This document shows, piece by piece, positions 1 through 5,320 of a stretch of 7,283 nucleotides of DNA (the stretch's first letter is position 1; each line of letters starts with the position of its first letter). A model generated the notes under the pieces. That model worked only from the letters and a program-made list of their open reading frames with translations. It ran no database searches and was not told the origin of the DNA. The DNA is from UBA965 sp040396955 (GTDB lineage Bacteria; Chloroflexota; Chloroflexia; Chloroflexales; Roseiflexaceae): positions 1 to 7,283 of the forward strand of contig JBBAWX010000041.1 of NCBI GenBank assembly GCA_040396955.1, given 5' to 3'. A program made the translations under genes and the position numbers.

Positions 1-770
1 TCGTCATACTCGGCCACACGGGTGAACCCCAAGCGCTGGTAGAGGGCAATGGCGGCCGGGTTGTTGGCACTCACGTTGAGTCCGATATGCGTGATTCCGT
101 GTTGGTGGAGATTGCCAATCAGGCATGCACACGTGCTCTGCGCCAGCCCGTGGCCACGGAGCTCTGGCAGAGTGGTCACGTTGCCGAGTGCAGCCACACG
201 CTCGCGCTCTGAGACGACGTGGATACCGGCAGCTGCGAGGAGCGCGTCGCCGTCGCGGATCCCCGCATAAAACCCCGTCTGCACCATGCGCGCATCAAAC
301 CAGTTGCCGGGGTACGCCGTGGCATATAACCGCTCGAGCGCCGGGATATCCGCAATACTCAGCATTTCTGCCCGCCCGTCGTCGGCATGGACCGCCTTGC
401 TCGCATCACTCAACCCCATTTTGTGGTAGTGCCCGTGGTGCGTCGCCTGGTAGTGGGCCTTCACTGCTGTTGCTGCGTCGGCATCAATGTGCGCATAGAT
501 GCGCGCCGGAAGGAGGCGGAGTAATGCCGTCACAAATGCGCCATGATCGTCCCGTTGGGGGTTGGCGTGGGTCAGGAGCACCGGGTCGTCGAAGGGGATG
601 TACAAGAGCGCGAGTTGCGTAATTTCTTTCCCATCAAGCCAGCCGTACCACTGCGTGTAGGGCCAAAAAAAATCATCGAGATCGCCGATTTCATAGAGAT
701 AACGTAATGGTTGCCGAAGCGCGAAGTGGCGGATCGTTGCTTTGTCGTGCAGTGAAATAACGTGTGGCAT
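1..770 (-). CDS. GNAT family N-acetyltransferase (C-terminus cut by window edge)
   Basis: This is an acetyl-CoA-dependent N-acetyltransferase of the GNAT superfamily; its substrate is unknown. My reading of the minus strand from the ATG at 770 stays open for 256 codons and runs off the window. The GNAT domain lies in the second half (about residues 130-256). It contains the acetyl-CoA loop in TTLPELRGHGLAQ (R-G-H-G-L-A, the Q/RxxGxG/A motif), then LNVSANNPAAIALYQRLGF, the usual closing helix and strand of the fold. The first half (about 1-125) has no motif I can name and may be a degenerate second GNAT-like domain. Only a few C-terminal residues should be missing, since the fold normally ends soon after YQRLGF. 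The start is supported by AGAGGA at 778-783, seven bases upstream. An extended -10 lies at 801-809. The gene is divergent from the exporter at 912. Confidence 0.88.
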   Translation of the reverse strand, partial: MPHVISLHDKATIRHFALRQPLRYLYEIGDLDDFFWPYTQWYGWLDGKEITQLALLYIPFDDPVLLTHANPQRDDHGAFVTALLRLLPARIYAHIDADAATAVKAHYQATHHGHYHKMGLSDASKAVHADDGRAEMLSIADIPALERLYATAYPGNWFDARMVQTGFYAGIRDGDALLAAAGIHVVSERERVAALGNVTTLPELRGHGLAQSTCACLIGNLHQHGITHIGLNVSANNPAAIALYQRLGFTRVAEYD

Positions 771-800
771 GAGCAAATCCTCTGTGCGTTTGTGCCCCGT

Positions 801-809
801 ATTGTAGCA
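801..809 (-). promoter_or_regulatory. extended -10 promoter of the first GNAT gene
   Basis: The minus strand reads TGCTACAAT, an extended -10 (TGnTACAAT). Transcription would start near 794 and give a leader of about 24 bases ahead of the ATG at 770. There is no convincing -35 box, which is common for extended -10 promoters. Confidence 0.5.
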
Positions 810-911
810 GATTGTGCGCATTGCGCCTCGGTACGTGTTGGGCGATGTGTGCGGGAGTGTGCCGTTTTTGCGGTATGCTAGGCATATGCAGGCATCACAG
901 AAGGCGGTCAC

Positions 912-1514
912 ATGCTGACACTCTATGTTGTTTCCACGACCTTGCTGATTTTGGCCCCGGGGACCAACATGATGATGATGCTGGCCTTGGCGAGTAGCCT
1001 TGGTGGCCATGCTGGCCGGTGGGCTGCAGTGGGGCTTGCCCTCGGCGTCTGCGTGCATACGCTGGTCGCCGCCACCGGTGGTGCGTTGCTCTTGCAACAA
1101 TGGCCGGCTGGGCTGGCATGGATTCAGGTGCTGGGGAGCCTCTATCTGGTGTATCTCGGTGCGAGTATCGTGTATCAACAATTCTTTGCGACCTCTCCCG
1201 TGGCACCGCGTACTTCGGCGTTGCGACAATCCCCGTTCATACAGGGGGTGATTTCAAGCCTTTCCAATACCAAAACACTCGTGCTCTTTGTCAGCTTTTT
1301 GCCGCAATTTATGGATACACGCCAGGCACTCGCCCCCCAATTCATCCTGCTCGGTGTCATCTATGCAGTGCTGACACTCCTCATATACGGGGTCATCGGG
1401 AGCGTCGCCGGTTGGGCGGGCGCGTTGCTTCAGCGACCACCGGTACAACGGGGCATGCGTGCAGTGGCCGGCATGGTGATTGCGGGTTTGGGGATATGGG
1501 GCGTGTGGGGGTAA
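912..1514 (+). CDS. LysE/RhtB family amino-acid exporter
   Basis: This is an inner-membrane efflux protein of the LysE/RhtB (threonine/homoserine exporter) superfamily, thought to export amino acids or related metabolites by a proton-coupled mechanism. The protein has 200 residues, close to the usual 200-210. The family signature is near the N-terminus: APGTN at residues 16-20 (the PGPN motif), followed by a Gly-rich stretch GHAGRWAAVGLALGVCVHT. Hydrophobic segments at roughly 1-20, 34-58, 66-88, 110-132, 142-166 and 182-200 fit the six-helix family topology. A further family-like motif is SSLSNTKTLVLFVSFLPQF around residue 115, matching the NPK..LFF..F..QF block. The ATG at 912 is preceded by AAGG at a spacing of seven. 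Substrate cannot be told from sequence. The stop is 16 bases from the convergent ubiquitin-like gene. Confidence 0.9.
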   Translation: MLTLYVVSTTLLILAPGTNMMMMLALASSLGGHAGRWAAVGLALGVCVHTLVAATGGALLLQQWPAGLAWIQVLGSLYLVYLGASIVYQQFFATSPVAPRTSALRQSPFIQGVISSLSNTKTLVLFVSFLPQFMDTRQALAPQFILLGVIYAVLTLLIYGVIGSVAGWAGALLQRPPVQRGMRAVAGMVIAGLGIWGVWG

Positions 1515-1523
1515 GTAAAATAT

Positions 1524-1556
1524 GACGCTCCTATAGAGGATATTCACAGGAGTGTC
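1524..1556 (-). terminator. possible terminator of the ubiquitin-like gene
   Basis: Arms at 1548-1556 and 1524-1532 pair over nine bases with one mismatch or wobble around a 15-base loop. On the minus strand they are followed by CATATTTTAC. The hairpin overlaps the stop codon of the ubiquitin-like gene. It is a modest terminator: the loop is long and the T-run has only four bases. The plus strand has no T-run after it, so it should not serve the exporter gene. Confidence 0.4.
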
Positions 1557-1803
1557 GTGACAAAAGCGGGTATTTTAACGGTAAAATCCAGTGAATTGTC
1601 GCCTGTGCCTGAAGGGTGTAGTCTGCCAATGAGCGACCATCATTACGAAACTTGCCCGCAAATCGCGATCGCCCTTGCCCTGTGGCAATCTCGGTCTGAT
1701 CCACAAGCTTTTGTCTGACCACTTCGAGCGTGCCGCTGAAATCAACATCCAACAGATCTACTTCACCAGTCATGCTCTTTACGAACAGGTGTATGTCCGA
1801 CAT
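1531..1803 (-). CDS. ubiquitin-like protein
   Basis: A 90-residue protein whose residues 4-77 align with ubiquitin 1-74 without a gap, about 31 of 74 identical by my hand count. Shared blocks are FVK (Ub 4-6), TG (9-10), FAGK (45-48), DGR (52-54), L56, DY (58-59), Q62, T66 and H68. Lysines matching K6, K29 and K48 are kept; those matching K11, K33 and K63 are not. The position of Ile44 is Arg, and Gly75-Gly76 are replaced by Tyr-Pro. A tail of about ten further residues (LLSRHSCEYPL) follows, so no Gly-Gly is exposed even after simple trimming. The beta-grasp fold is strongly implied; the function is unknown, and conjugation by the classical E1 route looks unlikely. The start is uncertain: the ATG at 1803 has no clear ribosome site, and the frame stays open upstream with an ATG at 1833 and a GTG at 1953. 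Hand-counted GC is near 50%, lower than the flanking genes. Confidence 0.82.
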   Translation of the reverse strand: MSDIHLFVKSMTGEVDLLDVDFSGTLEVVRQKLVDQTEIATGQGRSRFAGKFRNDGRSLADYTLQAQATIHWILPLKYPLLSRHSCEYPL

Positions 1804-1925
1804 ATGTAGCACTTTTCGTTGATAGATACGCATTACCCGTTTTGGTGCAATATCTTGGGGAGTATGCGAGCGTGGTGTGTGGTCGAATTTCTGACGGAGG
1901 AATCGGGTTGCATACCAAGCGCCCC

Positions 1926-2333
1926 CTATACCAGCGGTGAGGGACGCCGCCACTCCCAGGTTTGTTCGTGCATGACACGCCCCCAGGTGGCATCGGTGTG
2001 TTCGTGCATCAGCGTAAAGCCGTGGCTTTCGTACAGGTGACGTGCGCCATGAAGCTCTGCCAAGGTGGTCAGCCAGAGCGATTCGTGATGTACACGGGCG
2101 AAATCCATGGCGTGGGCCAGGAGAGTGCGGCCGATGCCCTGACCGTGATATGCAGGGGCAACGATAAACCACCGCACCCGTACCGTGGCGCAAATTCGGC
2201 GATTTCGCTGGCGATTTTGCTCTCGAACGGAAGCCAAAACTGCACGAGATCGGTGTAGTAGCTCGTTTGGGTCTGAATCATCCAACCGAGCAGTCTCGGT
2301 TGGTAGCCGGAGTGATAGGTGAGCACGTGACAT
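1926..2333 (-). pseudogene. broken MarR-associated GNAT acetyltransferase (internal deletion and frameshift)
   Basis: Two pieces of one GNAT gene lie in different frames. The first, from GTG 2326, carries the characteristic N-terminal region of the acetyltransferase domain found fused to MarR regulators: HSGYQPRLLGWMIQ, YYTDL, then FESKIASEIAEF ending near 2192. The second frame resumes with RVRWFIVAPAYHGQGIG (acetyl-CoA loop Q/HGQGIG), LWLTT, ARHLYESHGF, TWGR and a stop at 1926. Family members normally have about 25-30 residues between these parts (the DGLWLA..DGxIVGSIAI strands); here they are missing, so the junction near 2177-2194 looks like a deletion of a length that is not a multiple of three. 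No MarR domain is present. Oddly, a well-spaced GGAG precedes ATG 2333, which is in the frame of the second piece. A continuous 134-codon reading frame therefore exists, but its N-terminal part is nonsense relative to the family. The catalytic core is probably nonfunctional. Confidence 0.75.
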
Positions 2334-2383
2334 CAGCTTTCTCCCATGCATGGTCGTAATCCATGTATGGGGAATACACCGTT

Positions 2384-3001
2384 TTAGTCGTTGGATTCGT
2401 ACGTTTTCATCAATGCTGCCAAGGCCTGGATGCGTTGATTGTCGGAGTGCTCGAGTTGAGCGCGCATGCCGACACGATCGGCCATGGGGCGGTTTTGGCC
2501 GAGCTTGAATTTGCCTTCGAGTGTGTCGACGTGCATGCGGTAGGCCACGATGCCCTGGAGCATGTGCCCGACTTCATCCGTGGTGTATCCCGGGTGCTGA
2601 TCGTCATAAAACTGCGTCAGTCGGTTGAGCATCGGCATGGCGTTGTCGGGCTCAGCGATGACATGCGCGGTGCCAGTTGCATGTACAACGGCGTAGTTCC
2701 ATGTCGGCACCGCACCCTTGCTTTCGTACCAGCTCGGCGAAATAAAAGCATGAGGCCCATGAAACATCGCCGTCACTGGGACGCCGTTCTGCAACAGCCG
2801 GTTGTGTGTGTTGGCGCGCGCCAAATGGAACTCGAGGGTGATGGTGGTATCGTCGTGGCTGACCATGATGGGTGCATAGCTGACCTGCGGAGTGCCCTCA
2901 CTACTGTTGCTGATGAGGGTGGCAAAGTCGTACTGTTGCATGAACGCCAGCATGGTGGTGCGGTCGGTCATGCGGTTGGCCACTGGGATGTAGATGGGCA
3001 T
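2384..3001 (-). CDS. paiB: PaiB-like FMN-binding protein
   Basis: This is a member of the PaiB family (split-barrel, pyridoxamine-5'-phosphate-oxidase-like fold), annotated as an FMN-binding negative transcriptional regulator. In Bacillus, PaiB acts with the acetyltransferase PaiA on protease and sporulation genes; the biochemical role is poorly defined. The protein has 205 residues, the family's usual length. The signatures are clear: FATLI near residue 26, HLARANTH (59-66), GPHAFISPSWYESK (82-95), VPTWNYAVVHATG (98-110), and the C-terminal block LEGKFKLGQNRP (161-172). The ATG at 3001 is preceded by GTAAGG with a spacing of about six. It lies 80 bases downstream of the glcG-like gene on the same strand with no strong terminator between them, so the two are probably co-transcribed. 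A GNAT remnant follows, but it is not of the PaiA type as far as I can see. Confidence 0.87.
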   Translation of the reverse strand: MPIYIPVANRMTDRTTMLAFMQQYDFATLISNSSEGTPQVSYAPIMVSHDDTTITLEFHLARANTHNRLLQNGVPVTAMFHGPHAFISPSWYESKGAVPTWNYAVVHATGTAHVIAEPDNAMPMLNRLTQFYDDQHPGYTTDEVGHMLQGIVAYRMHVDTLEGKFKLGQNRPMADRVGMRAQLEHSDNQRIQALAALMKTYESND

Positions 3002-3080
3002 AATAAAGCCTTACATGTCGCAGAGAATGATACTTTCATGGGAGAGGAAAAAGAGGACTCTTGGGCACATGTGTGGTGCT

Positions 3081-3497
3081 CTAGAGCCCCATGGCAGCGA
3101 TACCTAGGCGTGCGAGATCGGCGTCTTCGTCTTCAGTGAGCCCGCTGACTGCCACTGCGCCAACGACCTCGCCCGCGACAATGACTGGCACCCCACCACC
3201 CCAGCCCACGAAGCGGCTATCGCCGAAATAGGTGATATCAAAGCCTTGATCCGCACTGCGTACTTTGGTGCCGATATCCTTGGAGGGGCGGCGTGCCCGT
3301 ACCGCCGAAAAGGCCTTGTTGGTGGCGATGGTGCTGGACTGATGTGGGGCACCGGCCATGCGTATCAGCGCAATCAGCTCGCCATGGTTGTCGGCCACCG
3401 CGACAACTCCCGCCTTGCCAAGGCGAGCAAATTCAGCGAGGATGGCGTTGATGGCAGCTTGGGCATCGAGATGGTCTAGTGTGCGTTCGGTACGCAT
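3081..3497 (-). CDS. GlcG/HbpS family heme-binding-like protein
   Basis: This is a 138-residue protein of the GlcG/HbpS (DUF336) family. Members include the Streptomyces heme-binding HbpS and the glcG product of glycolate operons; most have no known reaction. The fold is a small alpha/beta domain that usually assembles into octamers. Visible motifs are VVAVADNHGELIALIRMAGAP (written here in two parts: VVAVADNHGE at 31-40 and LIALIRMAGAP at 41-51), the helix with ATNKAFSA (58-65), and the signature block GWGGGVPVIV (98-107) with GEVVGAVAVSG (109-119). The start at 3497 is chosen over further upstream ATGs because GGAGAA sits six bases before it and the family motif spacing fits. A perfect TATAAT is at 3537-3542. 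There is no signal peptide, so it should be cytoplasmic. It heads the minus-strand series that continues with the PaiB-like gene. Confidence 0.88.
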   Translation of the reverse strand: MRTERTLDHLDAQAAINAILAEFARLGKAGVVAVADNHGELIALIRMAGAPHQSSTIATNKAFSAVRARRPSKDIGTKVRSADQGFDITYFGDSRFVGWGGGVPVIVAGEVVGAVAVSGLTEDEDADLARLGIAAMGL

Positions 3498-3536
3498 GGC
3501 GTTCTCCGTGTGTGGGTGCACAATCATAACGTGTGT

Positions 3537-3542
3537 ATTATA
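3537..3542 (-). promoter_or_regulatory. -10 box of the glcG-like gene
   Basis: The minus strand reads TATAAT, an exact consensus, placing transcription start near 3530 and giving a leader of about 33 bases. No good -35 box is visible at 16-18 bases, so an activator may help, or the strong -10 may suffice. Confidence 0.5.
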
Positions 3543-3572
3543 CATGGATGGGCAGGGGTGCGTATTGCAGAG

Positions 3573-3603
3573 TTGTAAGAAATAACAGATTTGGTGGTAT
3601 AAT
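3573..3603 (+). promoter_or_regulatory. extended -10 promoter of the DUF5684 gene
   Basis: TGGTATAAT at 3595-3603 is a perfect extended -10. TTGTAA at 3573-3578 can act as a -35 with a long spacer of 19. It is divergent from, and about 55 bases away from, the glcG -10 box. Confidence 0.6.
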
Positions 3604-3668
3604 GGTGTCGCTTCCCGAAGCAGTATCAAATGCATAGGCCGTCGTTTGTTGACGAAGGAGGGGCGATG

Positions 3669-4313
3669 ATGTGGTCATCGATTGTGTTGCAGTCAGAAGG
3701 TGACATGCAGGGAATGAACGAACTCATGGCAATGGGTGCCTTGGGTATTTGTTTGTTGATTATTCCATTGACATTGGCAATTATCACTATCGCTGGTGTG
3801 TGGAAGTTGTTTGAAAAGGCTGGTCAACCTGGTTGGGCCTCCATTGTACCGGTCTACAACGACTATGTGCGCGTGCAGATAACCGGTTTGCCCATGCAGT
3901 GGTTCTACTATGTGGCCATCTGCTATGCGCTCATTGTTTTCTTGGCTGGTCTTGGTGGATTGGCACCCATCATTTTGTTGGTGCTCAATTTCTTTATGCT
4001 GCGTCCGTTTTTGCGCGCATTCGGGCAATCCGACGATATCGTGAATGTTGCGCTCTACTTGTTTGTCCCGTTCATCATGTACCCACGACTTGGTTTTGGC
4101 AATGCCAGTTACACCGGCGTGCCATCGCTCCACGATGTGCCCAACTTGCCCTGGATCGATGGTGGTAGCACGAGTGCTCCCCCACCGCCGGCACAACCCA
4201 CCAACGTGCCCCCGGTCATTGGTGGCCCGAGCGACAGCGGCAGTGGCGATGCTGGTTCGTTCATCCCGTCCATGGGCAAGCCCGAAGACAAAAAAGACGA
4301 CACCCAGCAGTAA
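3669..4313 (+). CDS. DUF5684 family membrane protein
   Basis: This is a 214-residue integral membrane protein of the DUF5684 type. Its function is unknown; related segments occur at the N-terminus of some signal peptidase I proteins. The family hallmark is VWKLFEKAGQPGWASIVPVYN at residues 44-64 (key residues W45, F48, K50, G52, W56, P61, N64), and the matching end block is FIMYPRLGFGNASY (135-148). Hydrophobic segments lie near 24-44, 77-94, 97-111 and 126-138. From about residue 150 the chain is Pro/Gly/Ser-rich and probably disordered, ending in a charged KPEDKKDDTQQ tail that is likely cytoplasmic. AAGGAGG at 3655-3661 favours the ATG at 3669 (spacing seven) over ATG 3666 (spacing four); an ATG at 3630 lacks a site. 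The gene stands alone between its own promoter and a strong terminator. Confidence 0.82.
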   Translation: MWSSIVLQSEGDMQGMNELMAMGALGICLLIIPLTLAIITIAGVWKLFEKAGQPGWASIVPVYNDYVRVQITGLPMQWFYYVAICYALIVFLAGLGGLAPIILLVLNFFMLRPFLRAFGQSDDIVNVALYLFVPFIMYPRLGFGNASYTGVPSLHDVPNLPWIDGGSTSAPPPPAQPTNVPPVIGGPSDSGSGDAGSFIPSMGKPEDKKDDTQQ

Positions 4314-4341
4314 ATCTGCCTCGGCCGGTGTGTGCATTCCT

Positions 4342-4380
4342 CCGCCGTTGGTGTGCCTGTGCACACCGGCGGCGGTTTTT
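4342..4380 (+). terminator. strong factor-independent terminator after the DUF5684 gene
   Basis: A 14-base-pair stem (4342-4355 with 4362-4375, two U-G wobbles) around a six-base loop is followed at once by TTTTT (4376-4380). On the opposite strand the wobbles become mismatches and there is no T-run after it, so it works for the plus strand only. Its last base overlaps the stop codon of the convergent dehydrogenase gene. Confidence 0.92.
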
Positions 4381-5240
4381 CATGGCATGGGGTGATCGGG
4401 CAGACCATATGCCCGTGCGACTATGCGGTCAACCCAGCGGGTCGGCAACCAGCGTGGGAGCCACCAGTCTAGCAGGAGATTAGGGGCGAGGGCATAGCGG
4501 GTCTGCGGATGTGCAGTGGTCAGTGCGTGCATGACCAGGTTGCCCACACGGGCCGCTGGGAGCCCGTGGATGCCCTGCGCCACCAGTTTGGCGTGGTACG
4601 TACCAACATAGGCGCCATATGCGGTCTGTGCATATTGGGCGATGTCGAGTTGCTCGGCTTTGCGCCAAATGGGAGTGGCAATGGCGCCGGGCCCCACAAT
4701 AATCACGTCAATGCCGAACATGAGCAATTCACGACGTAAACTCTCCGATAGCCCTTCGAGGGCATGCTTCGAAGCCACATAGGGTCCGAGGTAGGGACCA
4801 CCGATTTTGCCCCCAATGGAGCTGATGTTGATGATGCGCCCCGGGGTGCCGGTGCGATGTCGATCGCTCCCAAGGAGCGGTGCAAAGGCCTGAATGACGG
4901 CGAGTTGCCCGAAGAAGTTGATGTCGAATTGGCGGCGCACCTCGGCCAGGGGGATGTGTAGCAGCGGCCCAGCGACGGCCACACCTGCGTTGTTGACCAA
5001 GCCCTGCAACCGTTGAGTGCCGAGTACATTGGCCACTGTGGCTGCTGCCGCCACGATACTGTCGCCGTCGCAGACATCCATGATGAGCGGGGTCACATTG
5101 CCCCCAAAGGTCTGCTGGAGCATGTCTGCATCGGTCCTGCTACGTACGCTGGCAAAGGCATGCCAGCCCTGGGCAATGGCACTCTGCACACAGGCCAGCC
5201 CAATGCCACTCGATGCACCCGTGACCACGATAGATGACAT
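4380..5240 (-). CDS. short-chain dehydrogenase/reductase (SDR), classical type
   Basis: This is an NAD(P)-dependent oxidoreductase of the classical SDR family; its substrate is unknown. The 286-residue protein carries every core motif. The nucleotide loop TGASSGIG is at residues 7-14, D56 in the acidic DV motif, NNAG at 83-86, and N108 in the catalytic helix. The catalytic Ser lies in NISSIGG (140-141), followed by YVASK with Y154 and K158, then VGPGAIATPI after strand 6. An Arg just after strand 2 (ASVRSR, 30-35) points to NADP(H) rather than NAD. The C-terminal end (LLLDWWLPRWLPTRWVD) is hydrophobic and may sit on a membrane or cover a lipophilic substrate, as in retinol/steroid-like SDRs. 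The start at 5240 has AAGGAG at 5248-5253, seven bases away. It is divergent from the MEMO-like gene. Confidence 0.92.
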   Translation of the reverse strand: MSSIVVTGASSGIGLACVQSAIAQGWHAFASVRSRTDADMLQQTFGGNVTPLIMDVCDGDSIVAAAATVANVLGTQRLQGLVNNAGVAVAGPLLHIPLAEVRRQFDINFFGQLAVIQAFAPLLGSDRHRTGTPGRIINISSIGGKIGGPYLGPYVASKHALEGLSESLRRELLMFGIDVIIVGPGAIATPIWRKAEQLDIAQYAQTAYGAYVGTYHAKLVAQGIHGLPAARVGNLVMHALTTAHPQTRYALAPNLLLDWWLPRWLPTRWVDRIVARAYGLPDHPMP

Positions 5241-5260
5241 GTCTGTGCTCCTTTCGTCGT

Positions 5261-5308
5261 TTGGTTCATTGTACAATCCTTGTATACTGTGTGTATGATG
5301 CGACACAA
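5261..5308. promoter_or_regulatory. overlapping divergent promoters with palindromic candidate operator
   Basis: Plus strand: TTGGTT (5261-5266), spacer 16, TATACT (5283-5288), for the MEMO-like gene. Minus strand: TTGTGT (5308-5303), spacer 16, TATACA (5286-5281), for the dehydrogenase. The two -10 boxes overlap, so the promoters face each other and may exclude one another. Within them lie the perfect palindrome ATTGTACAAT (5268-5277), the inverted repeat TACAA-TCC-TTGTA (5272-5284) and ATAC-TGTGT-GTAT (5284-5296). TTGTACA and TTGTATA repeat 11 bases apart, about one helical turn. Confidence 0.5.
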
Positions 5309-5320
5309 AGGAGCTTGGCC

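Noticed and set aside
125..622. A 165-codon plus-strand frame at the left edge
   Set aside because: It is antisense to the first GNAT gene, whose motifs read cleanly on the minus strand.
838..879. Promoter for the LysE/RhtB gene (TATGCT at 874-879)
   Set aside because: No -35 box lies at a sensible distance (the nearest TTGGGC is 30 bases away) and there is no extended -10, so I do not list it.
1665..1672. GCGATCGC octamer, the HIP1 motif common in cyanobacteria
   Set aside because: I noticed only one copy in the window, which does not support a cyanobacterial origin.
1954..2193. The upstream 80 codons of the open frame containing the ubiquitin-like domain
   Set aside because: They overlap the GNAT remnant in a different frame and have a low-complexity Arg/His/Pro composition, so they are probably not coding.
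3045..3065. Possible terminator between the glcG-like and paiB-like genes (AAGAGTCCTCTT then TTT on the minus strand)
   Set aside because: The stem is only four base pairs; too weak to call.
2363..3139. A 258-codon plus-strand open frame opposite the PaiB-like gene
   Set aside because: It is antisense to clear PaiB motifs; the product looks like a mirror of coding DNA and has no ribosome site.
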